NCBI GenBank assembly: GCA_004294385.1
Contig: REAP01000029.1
Span: forward strand, 1-64,000
From: Oscillatoriales cyanobacterium
Lineage (GTDB): Bacteria > Cyanobacteriota > Cyanobacteriia > Cyanobacteriales > Microcoleaceae
Length of the DNA: 64,000 nt
Direction: 5' to 3'
The first letter of the stretch is position 1. Every line of letters starts with the position of its first letter. The translations under genes were made by a program, and so were the position numbers. The notes under the pieces were generated by a model. The model saw only the letters and a program-made list of their open reading frames with translations. It did no database searches and had not been told where the DNA came from. Positions 45,460 to 54,187 of this stretch are shown one piece after another.

Positions 45460-45606
45460 CGGTACGAATCTTGACTGTACACTTTACGGGTTTCTCGAAC
45501 ATAACGTAATGAACTGCTGAGATGAAACCGACGACTAAACCAGCTAATCCTGCTAATAAGAACGGGGCTTTGACCTGTGGCGCTAATACGGTAGAAGTTG
45601 TACAAT
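45460..45606 (+). pseudogene. 3' remnant of a type IV pilin-like gene
   Basis: The plus frame from about 45526 reads PTTKPANPANKNGALTCGAN, TVEVVQ then a stop, matching the C-terminus of the pilin-like protein at 30193 (TTKPANPINQNGTLVCGANT). Upstream, 45460-45525 keeps VRIL-like traces but is broken by stops. Only the pilin tail survives. It indicates that pilin genes of this type have been copied and lost around the genome. Confidence 0.75.
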
Positions 45607-45687
45607 GACACTTCATACAAATACTCATATCCCCAACCTCTTGAAAAAGTTGGGGATCTAAAAGAAGAGGGTTTAAGGTTGAGAATC

Positions 45688-46035
45688 TTAACCGAATTGT
45701 TCCAGATACTGAGCCAAATCATCTCGCAGGCGGCTCAGTTCAGCCTCAGTAGTGACACGCACCCGATCGTCCCGAACCGTAATCAGCACTTTCGCGGCAA
45801 AGGGAGTCGGCCAGATATTCGGGTTGCAGAAGACTTCAAAAAACACCTCTCCTGCATAACGGTATTCCATCGGTTTCTGGGGAGAGGCTTTGCCACCAGC
45901 AGTTTTGGCTGCTACTGCTTTGAGACTTTCCATCAAAAGCCCGATCGCACTTTGCAAATCCCGCGCAGCTTGGGGGGAAAAGCTAAAGGAGACAGAACCT
46001 TCGACTAAATTCAGCGTAAATTGAGCAACAGACAT
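45688..46035 (-). CDS. Conserved hypothetical protein, cyanobacterial
   Basis: A 115-residue soluble protein, opening MSVAQFTLNLVEGSVSFSFS and ending LSRLRDDLAQYLEQFG. A Gly/Ala/Lys/Ser-rich central loop (KTAGGKASPQKPME) separates a helical half from a beta-rich half with conserved VFFEVFCNPNIWPTPFAAKV. No family function is recognised. It is divergent from the CDF transporter with only 33 bases between the starts, so promoters overlap. The frame can extend two codons upstream to a TTG. Confidence 0.6.
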   Translation of the reverse strand: MSVAQFTLNLVEGSVSFSFSPQAARDLQSAIGLLMESLKAVAAKTAGGKASPQKPMEYRYAGEVFFEVFCNPNIWPTPFAAKVLITVRDDRVRVTTEAELSRLRDDLAQYLEQFG

Positions 46036-46068
46036 AAGCAATGAAATTTAACAGACAATAGAAATTTT

Positions 46069-46989
46069 ATGGTAGCCGATAATCGTTCCGAAATCCGCAA
46101 AGTTCTAATCATTACCTTATTGCTCAATTTGCTGGTGATGGCAATTAAAGCCGTCGTGGGTTGGCTGACAGGTTCTCTTAGTTTGCTGGCAGATGCCTTG
46201 CACAGCGTCACAGATAGTGCTAATAATATTTTAGGACTGGTGACTAATCATTATGCCAATCCGCAGCCCGATCGCGATCATCCCTACGGACATCAGAAAT
46301 TTGATGCGATCGGAGCTCTGGGAATAGCGGTGTTTTTGGGTATTGCCTGTTTTGAAATTCTCAGCGGCGCTGTTGAAAGATTGCTCAAAGGTGGTACAGT
46401 TGTCAAAATATCCCCCAATGAACTCTGGATATTGCTGATTGTACTGGGCATCAATATTTTTGTCACTTTTTACGAACGCAGGGTGGGGAAACGCCTTGGT
46501 AGCGCAATTTTAGTGGCGGATGCTCAACATACGATGAGCGATGTTTGGGTGACAATCATGGTAATTGCCGGGTTGATTGGTGTTTGGCAAGGGCAGGTTT
46601 GGAACATACCTCAATTGCAATCCCTAGATGTGTTTTTGTCTTTTCCTGTGGCTCTTTTGGTATTTAGCAGCGGTTGGAAGGTTTTAAAGGAAAATCTGCC
46701 TTGGTTGGTGGATGAAATGGCGATCGCACCGGAGATTATTCATGCGATCGCGATCGAGGTACCGGGAGTGATCAACTGTCACTCGATCGCCTCCCGCGGC
46801 GTTGTCGGGCGTCAGGTGTTTATTGATATGCACATGATTGTTGATGCGATCGATGTCGAAACTGCTCACCGGATTACCGAAGAAGTAGAAGCTCGTTTGG
46901 AAGAACGTTTCAGTCCTGTACGAATCTTAATTCATGTTGAGCCGCCCGCTTACAAGTCCGATCAAATTAGCTATGATTCTGAAACATGA
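46069..46989 (+). CDS. Cation diffusion facilitator (CDF) metal transporter
   Basis: A 306-residue protein exporting divalent metal (Zn, Fe, Co or Mn) across the cytoplasmic membrane. Six transmembrane helices are visible; the metal-site motifs are HSVTD in helix II (LADALHSVTDSANN) and HTMSD in helix V (ADAQHTMSDVWV). HPYGHQKFD is the conserved cytoplasmic loop. The C-terminal domain (about 215-306) has the usual ferredoxin-like fold with MHMIVDAIDVETAHRITEEV. Metal specificity cannot be assigned from the motif. Confidence 0.9.
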   Translation: MVADNRSEIRKVLIITLLLNLLVMAIKAVVGWLTGSLSLLADALHSVTDSANNILGLVTNHYANPQPDRDHPYGHQKFDAIGALGIAVFLGIACFEILSGAVERLLKGGTVVKISPNELWILLIVLGINIFVTFYERRVGKRLGSAILVADAQHTMSDVWVTIMVIAGLIGVWQGQVWNIPQLQSLDVFLSFPVALLVFSSGWKVLKENLPWLVDEMAIAPEIIHAIAIEVPGVINCHSIASRGVVGRQVFIDMHMIVDAIDVETAHRITEEVEARLEERFSPVRILIHVEPPAYKSDQISYDSET

Positions 46990-46993
46990 ATTT

Positions 46994-47126
46994 ATTAGTT
47001 ATTAGTTATTAGTTATTAGTTATTAGTTACTGGTTACTGGTTATTGGTTACTGGTTACTGGTTATTAGTTATTAGTCATGAGTTATTAGTAATGCCCGAT
47101 ACCCGATGCCCGATGCCCAATTACCA
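46994..47126. repeat. Nineteen-unit heptamer array
   Basis: Five ATTAGTT units are followed by ACTGGTT, ATTGGTT, ATTAGTC, ATGAGTT and similar units, then switch without loss of phase to ATGCCCG, ATACCCG, ATGCCCA and ATTACCA. All are seven bases. It starts four bases after the CDF stop and ends before the next gene. Confidence 0.8.
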
Positions 47127-47150
47127 AAGGTATTCTGTTTTTTTTAGCGA

Positions 47151-47915
47151 TTGGATCCCAAAAACAAGCAGCCTCAAGACATACAGAAAACTCGTCTGAG
47201 AGAATTGCATCGCATAGAAATGCCACAAGCTATGCTAGGATGTGATAAAACTCCAGATGCAGAACAGACTCGATACATCACCATCGAGGCTAAAAAATAT
47301 CAGAGTCGCCCTGTACTATCAAATCCATTGCCAGTAATGAGTCCTGAGAATACCTTACACGACGTATCCACTGATGTAGATTCCCAGTCTACAAGTGCAG
47401 CAGACAGCCAGTCTCCTGAACATCATCCTGAATCACTCCAGCCAGAACTTCAGACAGATGCTCAATTAGAATCTCAGCCAGATGCTCAATTAGAATCTCA
47501 GCCAGATGCTCAGCCAGATGCTCAATCAGAACCTGAGACAGATTCTCCACAAATTCAAGCAGAAAAAGTAGGCAAGCCTACTCCAAAGCCCATCAAGAAA
47601 TCTGATTTGGCTAACCAGTCAAAACCTCAACAAGATGCTCCTGAAGCAAAAATAGAAGGCGAAAGCAAGCCTACTCCAAAACCGATAAAAAAAGGTGACT
47701 TGCCACCTCCACCTGCATTAGAACCTCAGCCAGAGGCTCCCACAGAGCAAGCAGCACCGGCAGAAATTCCGTCCACTCCAAAAGCCAAAAAAATAATTGG
47801 AGGAGTGTCTAAATCACAATCTCAGAGAAGTCCTTCCAGAGATGGAGCGGAAAGTGGAGGTGGTTTCAATATGGCGACTCAAAGACCGCCAAAAGCACCA
47901 AAATCTCAGTCTTGA
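47151..47915 (+). CDS. Low-complexity Q/P/E-rich protein with internal repeats
   Basis: A 254-residue, disorder-prone protein of no recognised family. It has a 24-base repeat giving QPDAQLES twice (about 47455-47520), then two KPTPKPIKKxDL motifs (around 142-153 and 175-186). The C-terminus is basic (KKIIGGVSKSQSQRSP, SGGGFNMATQRPPKAPK). No signal peptide or membrane segment. The frame starts with TTG at 47151; ATG 47220 is an alternative and neither has a clear ribosome-binding site. Its reality as a protein is supported by the repeated motif conservation but not certain. Confidence 0.5.
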   Translation: MDPKNKQPQDIQKTRLRELHRIEMPQAMLGCDKTPDAEQTRYITIEAKKYQSRPVLSNPLPVMSPENTLHDVSTDVDSQSTSAADSQSPEHHPESLQPELQTDAQLESQPDAQLESQPDAQPDAQSEPETDSPQIQAEKVGKPTPKPIKKSDLANQSKPQQDAPEAKIEGESKPTPKPIKKGDLPPPPALEPQPEAPTEQAAPAEIPSTPKAKKIIGGVSKSQSQRSPSRDGAESGGGFNMATQRPPKAPKSQS

Positions 47916-48070
47916 ACCACGACGATTGATTCCTCTGACTTACCATGCGATCGCCTCGATCGCACTTTAAAAATATTACAATCAAAATAGCACAAAGCAA
48001 AAGGCGATCGCCCTCTTTCTATGCTACAATAACTCACATACATTAGCCAACATAAATTTGGGAGGTTAGT

Positions 48071-48685
48071 ATGCCTTTCAGCTCTTACAAAACAGTCAGT
48101 TCAGTTCTCAAAGAATTTCAGATTACCTACACCGAATCTAATTTCATAGTAGAGACAGAGTTTCAGATACCTGACTATTTTCGAGAAGATTTAGAATTTA
48201 CTATGCGAGAAGGAGTGGTTGATAATTCGGAATTTGCCATTTGCGAAAATTTGATTTATCCACTGCTCAAAGAAGTTTGGAAGCACTATTACACTGGGTT
48301 CGTTTTGTGGAGTCATCAATCTCTCACCTACGACCAATATCTTTCTGGATTTCCTGAATATATCTTGGCTAAACGTTCTATTTTAGGAAAAGTTGTCTTT
48401 GAACAACCTTACTTTCTATTAGTGGAAGCTAAACAAGATAACTTTGAAAACGGATGGGCTCAGTGTTTGGCTGAAATGATTGCTGCACAGCGACTGAATA
48501 AAAACCCCGATCAAGAAGTATTTGGAATTGTCTCAAATGGCGGAGTATGGCAATTTGGTAAGCTAAAGTCTAATAATTTTACTAAGAATAAACAATCTTA
48601 CTTGATTGATGACTTGAATCTACTATTTGCTACGATCAATTACGTGTTTAAACAATGTGAATTGCTTCTGGAACCTGATGATTAA
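48071..48685 (+). CDS. Nuclease-fold-like hypothetical protein, tandem paralogue 1
   Basis: A 204-residue protein of a cyanobacterial family without assigned function. PYFLLVEAKQDNFENGWAQC has the E-A-K strand expected of a PD-(D/E)XK core, preceded by acidic residues in the ENLIYPLLKEVW helix region. A strong ribosome-binding site GGGAGGT lies six bases before ATG 48071. It is about 70% identical, by eye, to the next gene 78 bases downstream, so the two arose by tandem duplication. Confidence 0.72.
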   Translation: MPFSSYKTVSSVLKEFQITYTESNFIVETEFQIPDYFREDLEFTMREGVVDNSEFAICENLIYPLLKEVWKHYYTGFVLWSHQSLTYDQYLSGFPEYILAKRSILGKVVFEQPYFLLVEAKQDNFENGWAQCLAEMIAAQRLNKNPDQEVFGIVSNGGVWQFGKLKSNNFTKNKQSYLIDDLNLLFATINYVFKQCELLLEPDD

Positions 48686-48763
48686 ACAGTGCGATAGCCC
48701 TTTAATAGTATGCTAAAATCAGCCCAATAACATAACTAACCTAAACTTAGTTAGGAATTTATT

Positions 48764-49381
48764 ATGCCATTTAGTGCTTACAAAACCATCGATACCGTTG
48801 TCAAAGAATTTCAGATTACTTACACCCAATCTAACTTTATTATTGAAACTGAATTTAATATCACCAATTACTTTCGAGAAGACTTGGAAATCGTTATGCA
48901 AGACGGCGCGGCAGACTGTTCGGAATTTGCCATTTGCGAAAATCTGATTTATCCAGTTTTGAAGGAAGTTTGGAAGCAATATCGCCAAAAATTTATATTG
49001 TGGAGTCACAAATCCTTAACCTATGACGAAAATCTATCAGGATTTCCTGAGTATATATTAGCGAAAAAGTCTCCGTTGGGAAATGTTGTGTTTGACAAAC
49101 CTTACTTTTTGTTAATTGAAGCAAAACAGGATAATTTTGAGTGGGGATGGGCGCAGTGTATGGCTGAAATGATTGCAGCGCAAAAGCTGAATCAAAAACC
49201 AGAACAAGAGGTAATTGGAATTGCTTCTAATGGAAAATTATGGGAATTTGGTAAACTTAAAGGGAATGTTTTTACTCGCAATCAAACGTTTTATACAATT
49301 CAAGAATTAGACAAACTTTTTGCTGCGATTAATTACGTGTTTCAACAGTGTGAATTGCTCCTGGATGCTGAAATGGGCTGA
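48764..49381 (+). CDS. Nuclease-fold-like hypothetical protein, tandem paralogue 2
   Basis: A 205-residue paralogue of the preceding protein with the same blocks: MPFSAYKTIDTVVKEFQITY, the SEFAICENLIYPVLKEVWKQ helix and LLIEAKQDNFEWGWAQCMAE. The E-A-K strand is kept, so both copies are likely active if the nuclease-fold reading is right. AGGA lies about nine bases before the start. The spacer has its own AT-rich sequence; the copies could be separately expressed. Confidence 0.72.
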   Translation: MPFSAYKTIDTVVKEFQITYTQSNFIIETEFNITNYFREDLEIVMQDGAADCSEFAICENLIYPVLKEVWKQYRQKFILWSHKSLTYDENLSGFPEYILAKKSPLGNVVFDKPYFLLIEAKQDNFEWGWAQCMAEMIAAQKLNQKPEQEVIGIASNGKLWEFGKLKGNVFTRNQTFYTIQELDKLFAAINYVFQQCELLLDAEMG

Positions 49382-49418
49382 AATGCGCGATCGCAATTAA
49401 ACATCAGACTTACGCATC

Positions 49419-49485
49419 AAAACCCGGTTTCTCAAGCTAATTGCATCATTTTTGATTGATCATAATTACCAGAAACCGGGTTTTT
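49419..49485. repeat. AAACCCGGTTTCT inverted repeat, copy 3
   Basis: AAAACCCGGTTTCT at 49419-49432 faces AGAAACCGGGTTTTT at 49471-49485. It has the arms of the 35797-35860 element in the opposite order and lies between two genes. Confidence 0.65.
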
Positions 49486-49529
49486 AAGATAGATAGTACA
49501 TCGAGGAATGTACCTGATTCGCTTCTCAA

Positions 49530-50360
49530 CTACAGTTCATCAGGATCGATCCCCATCGCCCTTAATCTCTCGGCTAAACGCTCTGCTCGTTGCTGAGCGA
49601 GTTCGGCTCGTTGCTGAGCGAGTTCGGCTTGTTGCTGAGCGAGTTCTTTCTGCTGGCGTTGTTGCTCGGTTTGTTGCTGAGCGAGTTCTTTTTGCTGGCG
49701 TTGCTGTTCGGTGGGAGTCTGAACCCAATTGCCATTAGCATCATACCACCGCAACCACGATCGCTCCAAACCTTCAAAAGCACCTTGCCAAATTCCTAAA
49801 CCCAATTCAATTTCTGGCATCCAAACCCGTGGTTCTGCTAAGATTAGTTCTTCATAGCGATCGCCCGTTAAGACAAAAGCCCGTAAATTATTCGTTGCTC
49901 CATCAAACACGATATAGTAAGGAACCCTGAGAATCTGTTCGTAAACTTGCCATTTAGTCGGAGGTTGACCGAGGCCTCTAACTGTTTGTCCTAAATCTTC
50001 GTTTTCGGTTCCTGGCGACACCAATTCCACCACCACAAAAGGACTGACTTCCTCTTGCCAAATAACATAAGATTTCCGCAATTCCTGCTTGCGGTAAAGC
50101 CTGTCAACACCAACCGCACCAAACCAATCAGGCCTTTTGTACCATTGAGTGTGACGCACATCAAAATATAGATTTAAGTCGCTGGCAACAAATACCAGTT
50201 CGATCGGATAATTAGATGGGCAAAAAGTATATTCTAAGCAACGAGATTGCCAAAGATGATATAAATCGGGCAAACCAGAATCCTCCGGGTGTTCGCTTGG
50301 GAGATCGTACATCGTTGGGAGTACGTTTTTTGGAGTTGGGGAATGTTCAGTTTGATACAT
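49530..50360 (-). CDS. Uma2 family (DUF820) protein with Gln/Glu-rich coiled-coil tail
   Basis: A 276-residue Uma2-type protein. The nuclease-like domain (about 20-190) has VAPSDLNLYFDVR-type acidic strand FVASDLNLYFD, PFVVVELVSPGTENEDLG and YYIVFDGATNNLRAF. The tail (about 205-265) is a repeated QQRQQKELAQQQxxLAQQRAE heptad coiled coil encoded by imperfect 21-24 bp tandem repeats at about 49575-49700. AGGAGAT about nine bases upstream of ATG 50360 supports this start. This long Uma2 subtype is common in filamentous cyanobacteria; its role is not known. Confidence 0.85.
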   Translation of the reverse strand: MYQTEHSPTPKNVLPTMYDLPSEHPEDSGLPDLYHLWQSRCLEYTFCPSNYPIELVFVASDLNLYFDVRHTQWYKRPDWFGAVGVDRLYRKQELRKSYVIWQEEVSPFVVVELVSPGTENEDLGQTVRGLGQPPTKWQVYEQILRVPYYIVFDGATNNLRAFVLTGDRYEELILAEPRVWMPEIELGLGIWQGAFEGLERSWLRWYDANGNWVQTPTEQQRQQKELAQQQTEQQRQQKELAQQQAELAQQRAELAQQRAERLAERLRAMGIDPDEL

Positions 50361-50554
50361 AGTTACTCATCTCCTAGCTGGTGATAGAAAAGATGCGAGT
50401 TCACGCCGTGCGATCGAGGAATTTAAATTTTATTCGCATTAACTTTAGATTATTAGATTTAGATTTTTTAACCGCAGATGTCAGCCGATGAACGCAGATG
50501 AACGCAGATGGGATTTTATCTGCGTTTATCTGTGTTAAAATAATCTTCGATCTA

Positions 50555-52168
50555 TCATTCCCACTCGATCGTTCCAGGCGGCTTAGAAGTAATGTCGTAA
50601 ACCACGCGGTTCACCCCTTTCACTTCATTCACAATCCGGTTCGATATCAGTTCTAACAAATCGTAAGGAACTCGCGCCCAATCAGCCGTCATCCCATCTT
50701 CACTGGTAATAAACCGCAAGACGATCGGATAAGCATAGGTGCGCTGATCTCCCATCACGCCTACACTGCGAATGGGAAGCAAAACTGCAAACGCTTGCCA
50801 AAGTTCGTTGTACAATCCGTGCCGATTAATTTCTTGGCGTACCACTAAGTCAGCATCCCGCAAAATATTTAATCTTTCTGCGGTAACTTCTCCCAGAATC
50901 CGAATCGCTAATCCTGGCCCTGGGAAAGGTTGTCGGTTGACGATTTCTTCTGGAAGCCCGATCGAACGACCGACTTTTCTCACTTCATCTTTGAACAATT
51001 TTCGCAGCGGTTCGATCAGCTTAAAGCACAAATCTTTAGGCAAACCGCCTACATTGTGGTGGCTTTTAATTTTAACAGCAACTCGTTCGCCACTTTTCGG
51101 GTCTACATTGGTATCAGCCGACTCAATCACATCTGGATAAAGAGTACCTTGGGCGAGGTAATCGAAGGGTCCCAGACGCTTCGATTCTTCTTCAAATACA
51201 CTGATAAATTCGTGGCCAATCCGCTTGCGTTTTACTTCGGGATCGGTAATACCTTCAATTTGAGCTAAAAAGCGTTCGCGAGCATTAACATATTCAACAT
51301 TAATGTGGAATTGTTCTTTAAATAATTTCACCAGCCGTTCCGGTTCATACTTCCGCATAAACCCTTGGTCGATGAACATACAGGTAACTTGGTCGCCGAT
51401 CGCCTTATGCAGCAAAAAAGCCAATGTTGAAGAATCAACACCACCGGATAGAGCTAACAAAACTCGTTTGTCTCCGACTTGCGCTCGAATTTCACGAATA
51501 GATTGCTCGACGAAAGTAGCAGTTGTCCAAGTTGGTTCACACTCGCAAATATGGTAAACAAAATTGCGAATTAGAGCCTGTCCGCCGATGGAATGAACTA
51601 CTTCTGGATGGAACTGAACTCCGTACAGATTTTTGTCGTGGTGAGCAATTGTCGCACAGGAAGTATTTTCTGTGTGAGCGAGGATTTCAAAGCCTTCTGG
51701 CAATTCGGTACAGGAATCGCCGTGGCTCATCCACATCGTGGTACCATCTTCGACATTTGTCAGCAAATCGGTAGGATCGTCAATAGATAGCGATGCTTTG
51801 CCGTATTCGGCTAACTTAGCACGCTCAACTACTCCGCCTAGTTGCTTGACCATCAACTGCATTCCGTAGCAAACACCCAATACGGGTATTCCTAAATTCC
51901 AAATTTCTGGGTCACATTGGGGAGCTCTTTCGTCATATACAGAACTTGGCCCACCTGAAAGAATAATTCCTTTAGGAGCGATCGCAGCTAACTGTTGAGC
52001 AGTAGTACGGTAAGAAATAACTTCTGAATATACTTGGGTTTCGCGAATGCGGCGAGCAATCAGTTCGGAATATTGCGAACCGAAGTCGAGAATCACGATC
52101 ATCTGGCGATCGATCGGCTCCAGAGAAGAGTTTGTGAGGGCTGATTCAGTTTTTATTTGAGTAGTCAC
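50555..52168 (-). CDS. guaA: GMP synthase (glutamine-hydrolysing)
   Basis: Converts XMP to GMP with glutamine and ATP, the last step of guanine nucleotide synthesis. The class I glutaminase domain has the nucleophile Cys in GVCYGMQLM and His/Glu in FHPEVVHS. The ATP pyrophosphatase domain has [13 protein letters not shown] and ends with the dimerisation motif and KPPGTIEWE, the invariant C-terminus. The GTG at 52168 gives [12 protein letters not shown], the usual cyanobacterial N-terminus and a normal 537 residues; the frame runs 23 codons further upstream but those are not conserved. Confidence 0.96.
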   Translation of the reverse strand: MTTQIKTESALTNSSLEPIDRQMIVILDFGSQYSELIARRIRETQVYSEVISYRTTAQQLAAIAPKGIILSGGPSSVYDERAPQCDPEIWNLGIPVLGVCYGMQLMVKQLGGVVERAKLAEYGKASLSIDDPTDLLTNVEDGTTMWMSHGDSCTELPEGFEILAHTENTSCATIAHHDKNLYGVQFHPEVVHSIGGQALIRNFVYHICECEPTWTTATFVEQSIREIRAQVGDKRVLLALSGGVDSSTLAFLLHKAIGDQVTCMFIDQGFMRKYEPERLVKLFKEQFHINVEYVNARERFLAQIEGITDPEVKRKRIGHEFISVFEEESKRLGPFDYLAQGTLYPDVIESADTNVDPKSGERVAVKIKSHHNVGGLPKDLCFKLIEPLRKLFKDEVRKVGRSIGLPEEIVNRQPFPGPGLAIRILGEVTAERLNILRDADLVVRQEINRHGLYNELWQAFAVLLPIRSVGVMGDQRTYAYPIVLRFITSEDGMTADWARVPYDLLELISNRIVNEVKGVNRVVYDITSKPPGTIEWE

Positions 52169-52332
52169 GGTTAGTGCGTAATTGCTAATTGCTAATTGGA
52201 TAGAACCTAGTGGAGAAATTATTAGTGAAAAATTCACCTAGGTAATTAAGGTCTAGGGATTCGGAGTTAGGACTTATTAAGTATTATCCTCAATCGATCT
52301 TTTAGAAAAAGTTACAGGATATTGACACCACA

Positions 52333-53472
52333 TTAACAAATTTGTGCCAAAAATGTATCTCCTATATCACTTTTAACAATAATTTTGCGATCGCGCCCGA
52401 ACATCACCGATCCCACGGGCACGCGCCGCCCACTGTGAGCAAAAATGCACTCGGATGACCGCAAGTCTATCTGTTGAGCGATGTCGCCGTAAATGCGATC
52501 GACCCAATTACTCTCATTTGCCGCGTCAACAGCCCGCAGTTGCTGGAGAGCATCTTCCGCTGTAGCAGCCTCAAAAATCGAGGAACACACATCAGCCGAC
52601 ATTCCGGCCCGCGCACAAAAAGCCGTCAGAATCTCGCGCCGTCCATCGGCGAGGTGGTGGTGAGTGTGAAAAATCCCCGCAGCCAACTTCATTAACTTTC
52701 CGTGATAGCCAAACAGCAAAATGGATTTCACACCCTGACATCCAGCCTCTGCGAGCAACGGGCCAAGCCAATTAGCAGTTTTGACCAGTCGCGCGGGATC
52801 GATTCCCAGTTGTCGGGCTAAATCCAAGCCATTTTCGCCAATGCAGAAAACCAAACAGTCAAACAGTTCCGCTTTTTGTTGCAGTTGTTCGCGGTAAATT
52901 TCCAACTGTCCGGGGGCGCTGAGGGGTTGAGAAATCCCAGTTGTACCCAGCAGCGACAGTCCTTCTACCACCCCGAAAGCTTCGTTAGAGGTACGGGTTG
53001 CTAGTTCGCGACCAGATGGCAAAATCAGGGTGACAGTAATTTTTTCTGCTTTTTCGAGTTCTCGGCTCAGATTCACACGCAACAGCCGCTGGGCGTAATC
53101 GTAGATTGCCGCTCCTCCACCTACTTGATGGTGTCCAATTCCCTCACCCCCAACAATCAGTATTTGCTCTTGTGCTTCTGCAATTTCTGTCTCGGACACT
53201 CTCCGTAATTCCACCATTGCCCAAACTGGGGTATGACGAGTCAGATCTAGGTTATCCCCTGGCTCAGAGCGAGTCACTGCTAGAGCTGTGTCTGTTTTTA
53301 GTACAGATACTTGTTCGATAGGAACTTCTGCGGTTATGATGGGGTCTAGTAAATCTACTGAGACGCTATCTATAGAATGAACACTTTTACGCAGACACCG
53401 TAGGGCGGCTAGTGCAGCAGCACAGGCAAATACTGGCAGTGTATACCCGGATCGAGGTTGAGTTTTGGTCAT
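52333..53472 (-). CDS. cbiD: Cobalt-precorrin-5B (C1)-methyltransferase
   Basis: Enzyme of the anaerobic-type cobalamin pathway, 379 residues. It opens MTKTQPRSGYTLPVFACAAA and has GGEGIGHHQVGGGAAIYDYA, LILPSGRELATRTSNEAFGV and SLLGTTGISQPLSAPGQLE, the CbiD signature region, followed by KSILLFGYHGKLMKLAAGIF and HTHHHLADGRREIL. It lies upstream of guaA on the same strand with about 165 bases between, a pairing often seen in cyanobacteria. No cobalamin riboswitch was recognised upstream. Confidence 0.93.
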   Translation of the reverse strand: MTKTQPRSGYTLPVFACAAALAALRCLRKSVHSIDSVSVDLLDPIITAEVPIEQVSVLKTDTALAVTRSEPGDNLDLTRHTPVWAMVELRRVSETEIAEAQEQILIVGGEGIGHHQVGGGAAIYDYAQRLLRVNLSRELEKAEKITVTLILPSGRELATRTSNEAFGVVEGLSLLGTTGISQPLSAPGQLEIYREQLQQKAELFDCLVFCIGENGLDLARQLGIDPARLVKTANWLGPLLAEAGCQGVKSILLFGYHGKLMKLAAGIFHTHHHLADGRREILTAFCARAGMSADVCSSIFEAATAEDALQQLRAVDAANESNWVDRIYGDIAQQIDLRSSECIFAHSGRRVPVGSVMFGRDRKIIVKSDIGDTFLAQIC

Positions 53473-53533
53473 GATGGATGACTAATATCCGTAAATTTAC
53501 TGAAGCTTGAGATCTGTCGAGTTTTTAATCAAT

Positions 53534-53579
53534 AGACATCTCCCATAATTATTGTGGAACAGGCAGGATGCCTGTTCTT
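53534..53579. repeat. Dispersed ACAGGC..GCCTGT repeat, copy 2 (46 bp)
   Basis: The 46-base block runs from AGACATCTCCCATAATTATT to the palindromic AACAGGCAGGATGCCTGTT core. Its reverse complement, with a few differences, is found at 61511-61556. It lies between cbiD and the STAS gene. Confidence 0.7.
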
Positions 53580-53648
53580 GGCTATCTTTTTAGGAGAAGT
53601 CTAATTGGAAGCGTAGCGATCGAGATAACACTTTTTTGAGATTCGATC

Positions 53649-54080
53649 ATGAAAAAAACCACTACTATCATGCCGCCAGTTGTTTCTCATTCAACCGTCA
53701 AACTAGACCCAGAAACAACATCATTATCTAATACGATTGTTTTGCAACCCAAGGGTTGTCTCGGTGGACTCGCTGTGCTGGATTTCCAAACAAATTTGGA
53801 ACAAGCCTTGGAAACCGCAGCCTTGGGAGTTGTTGTGGATATGCAGCAGGTGGAAGCCTTGGCTGTAGAGGGAATTACTGCGCTGGTAATCGGGCTAGAG
53901 TTAGCCGCTATACTCGGTAAGTCGATCGTCTTTTATTCTATGGATTTAGCTAGCCGTAAAAGTTTGATAGTGGAGTGGAGCCGATCGCGCGAAATTTGCT
54001 TTGGGCCTTGGGGCGACTTGTTTGAGGGCGAACTCGAAAAATTCTTTGGTGTCGAAATTCTGCGATCGCAGTCTTGTTAA
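53649..54080 (+). CDS. STAS domain protein (anti-sigma-factor antagonist-like)
   Basis: A 143-residue protein whose central region (about 25-115) fits a STAS domain: IVLQPKGCLGGLAVLDFQTN, VVVDMQQVEALAVEGITALV and a final helix region. The canonical phosphorylatable Ser after the DxS/T motif is replaced around VEALAVEG, so switch regulation may be lost. STAS proteins work with sigma-factor kinase or transporter partners; none is nearby. The right end abuts the TnpB element end, with no overlap. Confidence 0.75.
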   Translation: MKKTTTIMPPVVSHSTVKLDPETTSLSNTIVLQPKGCLGGLAVLDFQTNLEQALETAALGVVVDMQQVEALAVEGITALVIGLELAAILGKSIVFYSMDLASRKSLIVEWSRSREICFGPWGDLFEGELEKFFGVEILRSQSC

Positions 54081-54108
54081 GCCAGACCAGCTACTTTTTT
54101 TGATCTCA

Positions 54109-54187
54109 TTGACACTCTCAGCGCTGAAGCGACTGAGATTCTTAAGAAATTGCGTTCTTAATATCCCTATTGCTAGGGTTCCCAAAC
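54109..54187 (-). ncRNA. Right end of the TnpB element and likely 3' part of its guide (omega) RNA
   Basis: Downstream of tnpB on its strand lies a strong hairpin: TCTCAG-CGCT / AGCG-a-CTGAGA at 54116-54138, with TTGAC at 54109-54113 just outside. IS200/IS605-type right ends look like this, and TnpB guide RNAs are transcribed through the tnpB 3' end into this structure, with the guide taken from DNA beyond it. The exact 5' end inside tnpB and the last RNA base are not visible. The assignment rests on position and fold. Confidence 0.5.

Noticed and set aside
45422..45722. Minus-strand frames across the pilin remnant
   Set aside because: They are antisense to the readable pilin tail and contain no conserved sequence.
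53473..53648. Possible cobalamin riboswitch before cbiD
   Set aside because: No B12-box-like sequence or large folded leader could be recognised upstream of the cbiD start.
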